Below, one piece after another: positions 1-6,197 of a DNA stretch of 7,854 nucleotides. Location of the stretch: positions 1-7,854 of the forward strand of contig JASMAJ010000034.1 of NCBI GenBank assembly GCA_030754395.1, given 5' to 3'. Position numbers and translations under genes: made by a program. Below the pieces are notes generated by a model. It was not told the DNA's origin. It was given only the letters and a program-made list of their open reading frames with translations, and did no database searches. This stretch comes from Candidatus Thalassarchaeaceae archaeon. GTDB taxonomy: Archaea > Thermoplasmatota > Poseidoniia > Poseidoniales > Thalassarchaeaceae. Position 1 is the stretch's first letter. Every line of letters begins with the position of its first letter.

Positions 1-180
1 GTCGTCGTTGTCGTCGTCGTCGTCGCCACAATCATCATAATCAACAACAGCGGTAGCATCATCATCCCAATCAGTATCATAATCATAACAATCAGTCCCA
101 GCACCATCATCATCATCATCATCATCATTATCACCATTGTCACCATCAGCATCATCGACATCATCATCGTCTCCATCATC
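1..180 (-). repeat. GAT/GAC trinucleotide repeat tract coding for poly-Asp
   Basis: On the plus strand this reads as imperfect runs of GTC (1-24) and ATC (about 106-128 and scattered). In the minus-strand frame these are Asp codons. Of the 60 codons, 35 encode Asp; the rest are mainly Gly, Asn, Ala, Thr, Tyr and Val, with two Cys. Both GAT and GAC are used and the phase is kept throughout. This suggests selection on the acidic protein as well as repeat slippage. It is a length-polymorphism and assembly-risk site, and the window edge falls inside it. Confidence 0.85.
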
Positions 181-1536
181 CTCCCTAGGGCCAGAATTTG
201 AGTACGAAGCAATAGAATCATCACCTCTGTCTATTGTATCTTTGTCTTCTATTGAGCCAACTGTAATGGCTGAATCTGCTGCACCAACAGAGGTCACTCT
301 TCTATATCCATCATTTCCAATCGCTGCAACGGGCACTATTCCTGCATCGGCAGCAGCGTCAACTGCTCTTGCCTCTGCATTGCTTCCGTTATCTCCGGGG
401 TCATCGCCACCGGAAGAGACACTACCAAATGACATTGACATAACATCAATTCCAATACTTGAGTCATTATTCCCCCAGTCCGTATCAACATTTTGCGCAA
501 CCCAATTTATTCCTTTTAGAGTGTAAGCAGAATTTGTACCACCAACGTCAGTCATAACTTTGACATCTACTAAGTAAGAACCTGGAGCATATCCTTGGTT
601 TTCTCGACGTGAATCGCCCGTTCCAAGAGCTATTCCTGCAACATGAGTCCCGTGTCCATCTCCATCGTCTGGGTCAAAATCACCATCTGAACAATCATTT
701 TGACTGAAAGAGGTAGCATCACATCCTGCTATCCATTTTGGATCGGATAAATCATTTGGTTCGTTAGTATTGTCATTATTCTCATCTGAGAAATCATCCA
801 AAGAGAAGTGTTCATTATCCACTCCAGTATCTAAGATTGCAATTACAATTCCAGATCCATCGTAACCAAAGTCTTGTAGTGTGTCTGAATAAACATCAGA
901 TGACCTAACTTTAGATCCTCTTGGGGCAGTATCCAGATAAGGAACAAGAACATTCTGTTCTTCAACCATCACCACTCCATTGAGTTGCCAGATGTCAATT
1001 AGGGAACTAACGGGGACGTGATCTAAAACTACACTATCTAAGACATCCATTTGGAAAAACCATGATCCTTCTTTTTCCCAGCCGTGATTTTCTAATATTC
1101 CCAGTAATTCAGAGATGTCGCTAGGCCCTGGATGCCAAGCATAGTCTACAACTATGGCTACAGTTCCTTTTCCATCATCTCCAATAATCGATGTTGAGGA
1201 GATTGACTCTCTTTCTCCTGCAATTATCCTCTGAAGTCGATCATCCATACCATCCGAATCGAGGTCATACCAATAACCGAACCACCACTCTGGTTCTTCA
1301 ACAGGAAATCCTGCATCAAATGGAGGCATTCGAACAGAACGGTCAGCCAATTCACACTCAATCTGACCACACATCAATGCCGGAGGCCACGATAAATCTC
1401 TTTCTGAAATCTCATCATTCACCTCTAAATCAGAATTTTCTGAAGTGGGTAGAGCCGAGGATGCAATGCTAAAATCGAGTATGATGAGCATCGCTGCTAT
1501 GAGCAGCGGATGTAGATTCAGTCGACTTCCAGTCAT
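1..1536 (-). CDS. Secreted subtilisin-like serine protease (S8), 3' part missing
   Basis: This frame is open for 512 codons from the ATG at 1536 down to base 1, so the C terminus lies outside the window. Residues 1-10 are weakly basic. Residues 11-28 are hydrophobic and end in ASSA, a likely signal peptide with cleavage near residue 28. Residues 91-99 read DLDSDGMDD, an acidic calcium-loop-like motif. Residues about 120-195 resemble an I9-type inhibitory propeptide (inference). The S8 domain shows catalytic Asp236 in ILDTGVD, His295 in GHGTHVAG and oxyanion Asn408 in AAIGNDG, followed by VGS and SYSNSGPRE (to 452). The catalytic Ser (GTSMA motif) should lie beyond base 1. Residues 453-512 are an Asp-rich tract. 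The enzyme is expected to be exported and to degrade extracellular protein. The family is secure; whether the full gene is intact cannot be seen. Confidence 0.93.
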   Translation of the reverse strand, partial: MTGSRLNLHPLLIAAMLIILDFSIASSALPTSENSDLEVNDEISERDLSWPPALMCGQIECELADRSVRMPPFDAGFPVEEPEWWFGYWYDLDSDGMDDRLQRIIAGERESISSTSIIGDDGKGTVAIVVDYAWHPGPSDISELLGILENHGWEKEGSWFFQMDVLDSVVLDHVPVSSLIDIWQLNGVVMVEEQNVLVPYLDTAPRGSKVRSSDVYSDTLQDFGYDGSGIVIAILDTGVDNEHFSLDDFSDENNDNTNEPNDLSDPKWIAGCDATSFSQNDCSDGDFDPDDGDGHGTHVAGIALGTGDSRRENQGYAPGSYLVDVKVMTDVGGTNSAYTLKGINWVAQNVDTDWGNNDSSIGIDVMSMSFGSVSSGGDDPGDNGSNAEARAVDAAADAGIVPVAAIGNDGYRRVTSVGAADSAITVGSIEDKDTIDRGDDSIASYSNSGPREDDGDDDDVDDADGDNGDNDDDDDDDGAGTDCYDYDTDWDDDATAVVDYDDCGDDDDDNDD

Positions 1537-1554
1537 GGCTCTGCAAGCAGAGCC
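1537..1554. repeat. Perfect inverted repeat touching the subtilase start codon
   Basis: GGCTCTGC-AA-GCAGAGCC is a perfect 8-base inverted repeat. As RNA it can fold as a 7-bp stem with a 4-nt loop. In the minus-strand transcript its last base lies directly before the ATG at 1536, where a ribosome binding site would normally be, and no Shine-Dalgarno motif is visible there. It could limit translation start of the subtilase or end transcripts of the upstream rhomboid gene. Both roles are inference. Confidence 0.6.
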
Positions 1555-1560
1555 TGCAAT

Positions 1561-1580
1561 GTTCGGGGTATAAGCCGAAC
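1561..1580. repeat. Second inverted repeat in the rhomboid-subtilase spacer, with a TATA-like loop
   Basis: GTTCGG and CCGAAC are separated by 8 bases (GGTATAAG), a 6-bp stem. The loop on the minus strand contains TTATACC, a weak TATA-like hexamer about 32-37 bases before the subtilase ATG. That is roughly where a TATA box would sit for a transcript with a very short leader. It could be a promoter element, an operator or a terminator stem; the sequence alone does not decide. Confidence 0.4.
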
Positions 1581-1605
1581 CCGTCTTGGTGCCCAGAAAG
1601 TGTCA

Positions 1606-2640
1606 TCATGGCCATCTCAGGTGTTTGTTCGAATGTGCACAATAAAGTGTGCAAACTTCGCCATTCAATTGTGGAAATACCTCTCCATCACAAACTGGAC
1701 AAATGACTTGTTCTGCTAATTCTTCCAACCATGCTCGGCGTGTTTCTAATTCATCACCTTCTTCACGGAGCTTACGCATTATTCTAGCCCCCTCTCCTTC
1801 GAGTTCCTTCCCTGCTTTAGTCCAAGGGTCTGAATCGAGGCTCCCCATATTCGCCGTTGCAGTATCACGAGCGGCTTTAGATGCACTAGAACCAGCAATC
1901 GAAATATCAGCAGCGTCATCCAAAGGAGACGGTGCACCTTTAGCAATCAGTCGAGCCAGTGCCCAAGCCAGCATGAAGCCTCCTAAATGCGCCATGTGAG
2001 CTACATTAGAGAACCCCTCTCCTTGTTCGATTTGATACATATTGTATACTTCTAATCCAAGTCTAAATGCAGCAATCATCCATACTGGCCAAGCCCGAAT
2101 AAAGAAGAGTAATGGAAATTCGATTTTATCGTTAGGCCAACATGCCATATATGCACCCAAAATACCGAAAGCAGCACCTGAAGCACCCAATGCTGGAGTG
2201 TAAGAATCAGGATGTAATAGAGTCCAAGCAATGTTACCCCCTAGAAGTCCAATAACGTAAATCAAGAACCATCTTTTTGACCCCATTCGTTGTTCCAAAG
2301 GAACACCAGCAAGAGCGATCACGAGAATGTTCCCAAGAACGTGAATCCATCCTGCGTGAATCCAAGCTGCAGTTACCATTCGGTGAGCGTGAATGGGATC
2401 GTCAACACAAGCGGGAATTAAACTAAGAAATCTAAAATTAAACTCCAAAAATCCCATACCTAGAACCATTTGATAGAATGTCACAAGAAGTAAAGATAGA
2501 ACTGTTGCTAATGCGACACTAGTCCCTTGTTTGACAGCAACAATATAGGGTGCTAAAGCAACCGCTAGGAAAATGCCAATTGCTAGAAAGTCAGAACCTG
2601 AAAGACCCATCCAATCCGGCTCTATTGCGCACCCGGTCAT
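1606..2640 (-). CDS. Rhomboid-family intramembrane serine protease with C-terminal zinc ribbon
   Basis: This is a 344-residue polytopic membrane protein of the S54 rhomboid family, which cleaves transmembrane substrates within the bilayer. Hydrophobic segments lie near 15-33, 41-61, 97-113, 123-141, 151-168, 180-200 and 213-233. The family residues are present: WIHAGWIH and GN with His100 and Asn104 (matching the GlpG His150/Asn154 oxyanion pair), the nucleophile Ser154 in GASGAAFG, and the catalytic His218 in AHMAHLGG. A soluble tail follows: a low-complexity linker (about 236-272), a charged amphipathic helix (about 275-312), and CPVC (314-317) plus CTLYC (330-334) with His336 and His340 nearby, a likely zinc ribbon. 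The ATG at 2640 is preceded by GGAGAA with a 4-base spacer. The gene is divergent from the ccm operon. Substrate unknown; active-site residues are complete, so it is probably active. Confidence 0.93.
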   Translation of the reverse strand: MTGCAIEPDWMGLSGSDFLAIGIFLAVALAPYIVAVKQGTSVALATVLSLLLVTFYQMVLGMGFLEFNFRFLSLIPACVDDPIHAHRMVTAAWIHAGWIHVLGNILVIALAGVPLEQRMGSKRWFLIYVIGLLGGNIAWTLLHPDSYTPALGASGAAFGILGAYMACWPNDKIEFPLLFFIRAWPVWMIAAFRLGLEVYNMYQIEQGEGFSNVAHMAHLGGFMLAWALARLIAKGAPSPLDDAADISIAGSSASKAARDTATANMGSLDSDPWTKAGKELEGEGARIMRKLREEGDELETRRAWLEELAEQVICPVCDGEVFPQLNGEVCTLYCAHSNKHLRWP

Positions 2641-2644
2641 ATCG

Positions 2645-2650
2645 TTCTCC
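2645..2650 (-). promoter_or_regulatory. Shine-Dalgarno for the rhomboid gene
   Basis: On the minus strand GGAGAA ends 4 bases before the ATG at 2640. This supports that start over the later in-frame ATG at 2610. Confidence 0.5.
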
Positions 2651-2715
2651 GCTTGTCACACCGGCCTCAAAGAGATAGGCGCTTCTATGGAACCACTCAA
2701 ACGCACACCACTCGT

Positions 2716-2722
2716 GGAGGGT
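2716..2722 (+). promoter_or_regulatory. Strong Shine-Dalgarno that fixes the ccmAB start
   Basis: GGAGGGT lies just before the ATG at 2726; GGAGG is 5 bases upstream. The in-frame ATGs at 2573 and 2687 have no comparable site. The 2573 start would also run through the divergent rhomboid coding sequence and add residues unlike any ABC ATPase N terminus. Confidence 0.7.
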
Positions 2723-2725
2723 AAT

Positions 2726-4138
2726 ATGGGCGCGCGAGAATTGCTATCAGTCAATGGACTGGTAGTCAATCGCGGTGCGCGCAAGGTTCTGGATGGAGTA
2801 GATTTCTCAATCTGCGAGGGTGAAGTTGTCGCGCTTGTGGGTGAGAATGGCTGTGGTAAGACAACTCTTCTCGAATCAATGGCAGGTTTACATTCACTTT
2901 CAAAAGGCGTAGTGACTCGATTTGATGGCGGAAATGAATCCGTAGTGCGTGATTTCGATGGTAATAGAGGAGACATCTTAGGTTTCGGCCTGACATTACA
3001 AAGTGATGGCATTTGTGGTGAAGAAACTGTTCGTGAGCGGGTCATTACCGCAATCCGAATTTCCGGCCATAGTCCTGAAGATTCTGTAATTGATGAGATG
3101 CTGTCCGATTGGGGCCTAGGACACCGTGCCGGCGACAATGTATCTCAACTCTCTGGGGGTCTTCGTCGACGAGTTGCAGTTTTGTCAGGACTCGCTCCTG
3201 CAGTCATGCGAGCAGACCCCACAGTTGTCCTTCTAGATGAGCCCTCAGAGGGTCTCGACAAGGCCTCTAGAGAATTGTTGTCAGGATGGATCCGTTCTAT
3301 TTCCTCACTAGGCCATTCAATTGTAATTGCAACGCATGATAATGATATGATCTCAGTAGCCGATAGAGTAGTCTCTTTCGAGTCAAATGGCAGCCTCAGC
3401 ATTTCTCCGGGTCAATCTCTTGGCAATGCCTCAACAATTCCTTCACCAACTACTATGGTGGATGTTTCAAGATTCTCTGAATTCATCAATTGGGCTTGGC
3501 GAATGGAAAAGCGAAATCCAATCGATACTATTGGTCGAGCAACACCTGCACTGGTCGCAATGTTACTCGCATTCACCTTTGCGACCGATATTGCTAGAAC
3601 GACAGAAAATTACGACTTAATCGCCGCATTAGTGCTTGCTCCTGCATTCATCACGGCAGTAACTGCTCCGGCTTTGCTGAAGCGACTATCAGAGGAGAGA
3701 GTGGGAGATTGGTGGCGCGCTATGACTGGTTCATGGTCGCGTGCGACATTCTCTGTTGTTGGTGCATCGTTCATCTTGCCGATTCCAATTCTATATCTTT
3801 CTTGGTTTGTTATTGCCGGAGATATAAATCCGAGTACTAATGATGAGGTTCTGAAATGGCTTTGGCTTCCTGCCCTTTCAATCATAGATGTCAGCGCAGC
3901 GGCTGCAGCTTTGCATCTGATGGTGTCTGACCTGCGCAGAGCGAGTGCCGCCGCAGGTTCACTATTACTACTGGTTCTTGTTTGGCCATTCCTTGAATTG
4001 ACCAGTGCATTGGCAACAATAATGGAATCTGGGATGAGTTTTGAGTTGGCTATTGGTGAACCCCTTTCTGATATTTTGATTTCAAGTTTTTCTGCAGTTT
4101 TAGTTTGGGGTGTTGCTGTAATCATCCCTGATGAGTAA
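2726..4138 (+). CDS. ccmAB: CcmA-CcmB fusion: haem-exporter ABC transporter for cytochrome c maturation
   Basis: One 470-residue chain joins an ABC ATPase to a six-helix membrane domain. ATPase (about 5-225): Walker A GENGCGKTT (39-47), Q-loop Gln92, signature LSGG (142-145), Walker B VVLLDEP (167-173) with Glu172, and H-loop His204 in THD. A linker at about 226-270 leads to hydrophobic segments near 274-288, 296-315, 343-363, 378-398, 409-429 and 447-467. Between helices 2 and 3, LSEERVGDWWRAM resembles the CcmB cytoplasmic loop (ERE-G-L motif). In system I, CcmA2B2 powers release of haem-loaded CcmE from CcmCD. The identity rests on the ATPase type, the size of the membrane domain and the CcmC and CcmD-like genes just downstream. 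In bacteria the two parts are normally separate genes. The stop is 39 bases before ccmC. Another ABC-2-type exporter is possible but less likely in this context. Confidence 0.82.
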   Translation: MGARELLSVNGLVVNRGARKVLDGVDFSICEGEVVALVGENGCGKTTLLESMAGLHSLSKGVVTRFDGGNESVVRDFDGNRGDILGFGLTLQSDGICGEETVRERVITAIRISGHSPEDSVIDEMLSDWGLGHRAGDNVSQLSGGLRRRVAVLSGLAPAVMRADPTVVLLDEPSEGLDKASRELLSGWIRSISSLGHSIVIATHDNDMISVADRVVSFESNGSLSISPGQSLGNASTIPSPTTMVDVSRFSEFINWAWRMEKRNPIDTIGRATPALVAMLLAFTFATDIARTTENYDLIAALVLAPAFITAVTAPALLKRLSEERVGDWWRAMTGSWSRATFSVVGASFILPIPILYLSWFVIAGDINPSTNDEVLKWLWLPALSIIDVSAAAAALHLMVSDLRRASAAAGSLLLLVLVWPFLELTSALATIMESGMSFELAIGEPLSDILISSFSAVLVWGVAVIIPDE

Positions 4139-4177
4139 GGGGATGGTTTCTTCACTCAATGGTTTGGGGCGTTACCA

Positions 4178-4891
4178 ATGAGAGGTCAAGAATCACTTGG
4201 TGTAATATTGACTCTATTTGGAGTCAGTGTTGCAACTGTGACTGCATTGTACGCTCTATTTGCTGCTCCCGCAGTAAATACTGAGGCATTCACGGCTCCT
4301 GAAGCATATCGTATTCTATACTTCCATGTTCCATTCGCATGGTCTTCATTCCTTTCCTTCGCAATGCTATTTATTGGTGCAATTATGTGGTATATCAAGC
4401 GTAGTGAGGTGGGTTGGATTTGGTTCCAGACCGCCTCAGATTTAGGTTTGATATTTGGCCTCGGGGTCGTCACATCCGGACCGATTTGGGGTTCTGCAGA
4501 ATGGGGTACTCCTTGGGATTGGGGCGACCTTCGTCTCAATACATTTGGTCTTCTTACCGCAGTAGCAATGTTCCTAGTTCTATCAAGGCGTTCACAGCCT
4601 GACACTCCTGCAACTCGAGATACTCTGTCAGCGATTGGTCTGTTCGGTTTTGCTCTAGTTCCAATAACGGCCCTTGCCACTACTTGGTATCAAGAGAGAC
4701 ACCCTGGTGTTCTAGTCGTTGAGAGTGAAGATTCAGGCCTTGATCCTGAAATCAAAACCTTGCTTTTGCTTTCCTTTTTCATCTTCTGCATAATATTCGC
4801 TGGCTTTGTTCGTCTTTCCAATCACCGATATCGACTTGCAGCACAGTTGGAACAACTCAAGTCAGATCTTGATGAGGGGGCGATACAATGA
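4178..4891 (+). CDS. ccmC: Cytochrome c maturation protein CcmC (haem-handling, WWD domain)
   Basis: This 237-residue protein has six hydrophobic segments (about 8-30, 50-72, 87-103, 121-136, 151-168, 192-212), the usual CcmC size. CcmC binds haem at the outer face of the membrane and passes it to CcmE. His50 in YRILYFHVPFAW matches the first conserved haem-ligand His. His175 in YQERHPG sits where bacterial proteins have LHQG, the second ligand. The Trp-rich motif is at 104-121 (WGSAEWGTPWDWGDLRLN). It differs from the bacterial WWxWDxRLT form: Pro replaces a Trp, and Gly precedes the Asp. A charged amphipathic tail (about 216-235) follows the last helix. The stop overlaps the next gene by 4 bases (ATGA), so the two are probably translationally coupled. 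No strong Shine-Dalgarno is visible, only GGGGCG about 8 bases upstream. Confidence 0.93.
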   Translation: MRGQESLGVILTLFGVSVATVTALYALFAAPAVNTEAFTAPEAYRILYFHVPFAWSSFLSFAMLFIGAIMWYIKRSEVGWIWFQTASDLGLIFGLGVVTSGPIWGSAEWGTPWDWGDLRLNTFGLLTAVAMFLVLSRRSQPDTPATRDTLSAIGLFGFALVPITALATTWYQERHPGVLVVESEDSGLDPEIKTLLLLSFFIFCIIFAGFVRLSNHRYRLAAQLEQLKSDLDEGAIQ

Positions 4892-5034
4892 CAGGCATCG
4901 TTGAGGCATATGCTGCATACACCATTATGCTAGGTCTACTATTGTATCATACCAAGACTCTTTTCAGCGAGATTAAATCTCTAGAATCGAGTCTTGAAGA
5001 ATTAGATTCCTCAAATTCAAATGAAGATGAGTAA
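4888..5034 (+). CDS. ccmD: Small CcmD-like membrane protein
   Basis: This is a 48-residue protein starting inside the ccmC stop codon (ATGA overlap). It has a short outer segment, one transmembrane helix (about 6-22, with AYAAYTIMLGLLLY), then a charged helix (about 25-41) with leucines and isoleucine at heptad-like spacing, and an acidic Ser/Asn/Glu tail. Aromatic residues at the head of a single helix followed by a cytoplasmic helix match CcmD. In bacteria CcmD binds CcmC and is needed to release haem-loaded CcmE. Usual CcmD tails are basic; this one is mixed and ends acidic. Sequence similarity in so short a protein is weak, so the call rests on size, topology and position. Confidence 0.75.
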   Translation: MTGIVEAYAAYTIMLGLLLYHTKTLFSEIKSLESSLEELDSSNSNEDE

Positions 5035-5052
5035 ATCATCCAATAAGCGGCA

Positions 5053-5074
5053 TCGGCCCCCCCTTAGGGGCCGA
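5053..5074 (+). terminator. GC-rich stem-loop after the ccm operon, possible terminator
   Basis: TCGGCCCC and GGGGCCGA form an 8-bp stem around a 6-base loop (CCCTTA), 18 bases after the ccmD stop. It is followed by only a short ATTT stretch, so it lacks the poly-T run usual for archaeal termination. It could instead be a processing site or part of the NMD3 leader. Confidence 0.4.
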
Positions 5075-5080
5075 ATTTCG

Positions 5081-5114
5081 CCCCCGACCGGTTCGGGAAC
5101 CATTCAAACGGGGG
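5081..5114 (+). other. Nested stem-loop in the leader region of the NMD3 gene
   Basis: An outer pair CCCCCG (5081-5086) and CGGGGG (5109-5114) encloses an inner pair GGTTC (5090-5094) and GAACC (5097-5101), with asymmetric internal loops of 3 and 7 bases. It ends 28 bases before the NMD3 ATG. A stem with an internal loop could be an mRNA structure or a regulatory site; its function is unknown. It is much more GC-rich than the surrounding genes. Confidence 0.4.
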
Positions 5115-5142
5115 ACATTAGCCGAATCGCCGAGGGAGTGCC

Positions 5143-6195
5143 ATGGAGAGCGGAGCATTTTGCATTGCATGCGGTTCGCCATCCCCTCTGACTTCGCAGC
5201 GATTATGCGAGGGTTGTCTCAGGGAGAGGACTACGTTTTCTCAAGTCCCAGACCGAATTCAACAGTACCGATGTGCCAAATGCTCAATGCATGAGGTAGA
5301 GAAGCGCTGGGTGCGAATTGAAGATGAGGAACTGGGAGAGGTACGACTTCGTGAAAATCTCAATGTTGTCGAAGGAGCTACTGGCGTCTCGGTCGATATG
5401 GTATATCAGCCAATAGATGACCGCACTGCTCGTTTGCATGTTACTATCGATGGTCGTCTTGAGGGCCTTGAATTTAGTGACAATTATGAGGTCTTATTGC
5501 AGACTAGCAATGCGGTTTGTCCATCCTGCACCCGAAAGGCTGGTGCGTACTTTGAGGCAACAATGCAACTTCGTAGTGCAGGTCGTCGCCTTGATGATGA
5601 TGAACTCAAATCACTAAGAGGAACTCTTGATGAACTTCTTGATGAAGTAGAATCTGACCCTATGTTCTTCGTCACCAAAGAAGGCCCGGTAACTGGAGGT
5701 TGGGACCTTCAATTAGGTTCAAAATCCCTAGCGAGAACTTGGGCTAGGAGGCTTGTGAAACGATATGGTGGGACTGTAAAGGAAACTTCCACTCTCGTTG
5801 GTATGCGAGAAGGTATGGAAGTAACGCGACTTACCTTGAGTTATAGAAAACCAGCATACGGTTTGGGCGATGTTCTTCGATGGAAGAAAAATAATTGGCT
5901 CGTTGACTCTTGGCAGAAAGATGGTCCAACACTTCGAAGATTGGATCGTAATGAGCGAACTGGAGCCACATGGCGAGATATGGAGAAAACTTCCGTTGCT
6001 TGCAGTTTAAGCAATCAAAGAGTTGTTGATGTCCTGAATAGAGACTCATCTGGAGCTGAAGTGATGAATCCTGAAGATTTCCGTGTCGTTACTGTTGCTT
6101 TACCCTATGATGACGATGGTTCAAGCCCGAGTCTCCGGATTGCTTTCATAGAAGACTCATGGATGGCATTACCAGGGCACGCGAGGGGGAACTGA
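5143..6195 (+). CDS. nmd3: NMD3 family protein, large ribosomal subunit biogenesis factor
   Basis: This is a 350-residue cytoplasmic protein. In eukaryotes NMD3 loads on the late 60S subunit for export. Archaeal homologues, lacking the export domain, are thought to act in large-subunit assembly. Two four-Cys zinc sites are visible: Cys7, Cys10, Cys22, Cys25 and then Cys44, Cys47, Cys126, Cys129. The second site is split by a beta-rich insertion, as in the family. The family hallmark YFEATMQLR follows at 136-144. After it come an acidic helix (150-172), the GWDLQLGSKSLARTWARRL segment (186-204) and a beta-rich C-terminal part. GGAG (5135-5138) lies 4 bases before the ATG. The following isomerase gene starts 2 nt after the stop, suggesting one transcript. 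Confidence 0.93.
   Translation: MESGAFCIACGSPSPLTSQRLCEGCLRERTTFSQVPDRIQQYRCAKCSMHEVEKRWVRIEDEELGEVRLRENLNVVEGATGVSVDMVYQPIDDRTARLHVTIDGRLEGLEFSDNYEVLLQTSNAVCPSCTRKAGAYFEATMQLRSAGRRLDDDELKSLRGTLDELLDEVESDPMFFVTKEGPVTGGWDLQLGSKSLARTWARRLVKRYGGTVKETSTLVGMREGMEVTRLTLSYRKPAYGLGDVLRWKKNNWLVDSWQKDGPTLRRLDRNERTGATWRDMEKTSVACSLSNQRVVDVLNRDSSGAEVMNPEDFRVVTVALPYDDDGSSPSLRIAFIEDSWMALPGHARGN
6184..6190 (+). promoter_or_regulatory. Shine-Dalgarno for the isomerase, inside the NMD3 3' end
   Basis: AGGGGGA lies in the last NMD3 codons, 7 bases before the ATG at 6198. It favours this start over the in-frame ATG at 6159, which would overlap NMD3 by 37 bases and lacks such a site. Confidence 0.55.
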
Positions 6196-6197
6196 GA

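Noticed and set aside
1..130. Possible CRISPR or tandem-repeat array
   Set aside because: The repeats are single codons (GTC and ATC) in phase with the protease frame, with no spacer structure.
137..526. Ser/Ala-rich open frame on the plus strand
   Set aside because: It is the antisense shadow of the subtilase; its Ser-rich start comes from the Asp-codon repeats. The minus frame has clear catalytic motifs.
1469..1654. Small minus-strand open frame spanning the rhomboid-subtilase spacer
   Set aside because: It overlaps both genes out of frame and shows no motif; the spacer is better read as two inverted repeats.
2573..2725. N-terminal extension of the CcmA-CcmB protein
   Set aside because: It would overlap the divergent rhomboid gene and precede a strong Shine-Dalgarno and ATG at 2726; the added residues do not fit an ABC ATPase.
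2656..3138. 160-residue minus-strand open frame
   Set aside because: It lies opposite the ATPase Walker A to Q-loop region and has a Ser/Pro/Arg-rich composition typical of an antisense shadow.
3610..4155. 181-residue minus-strand open frame
   Set aside because: It is antisense to the CcmB membrane helices, with no recognisable motif or start signal.
4186..4680. 164-residue minus-strand open frame
   Set aside because: It is antisense to ccmC, whose His ligands and Trp-rich motif are clear.
5080..5115. tRNA-like T arm (GGTTCGGGAACC)
   Set aside because: There is no acceptor stem of 7 bp, no anticodon arm and no cloverleaf spacing; it is only a short inverted repeat.
6159..6197. Longer isomerase start at 6159
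   Set aside because: It would overlap NMD3 and add 13 residues before the family N terminus; the site at 6184-6190 serves the ATG at 6198.
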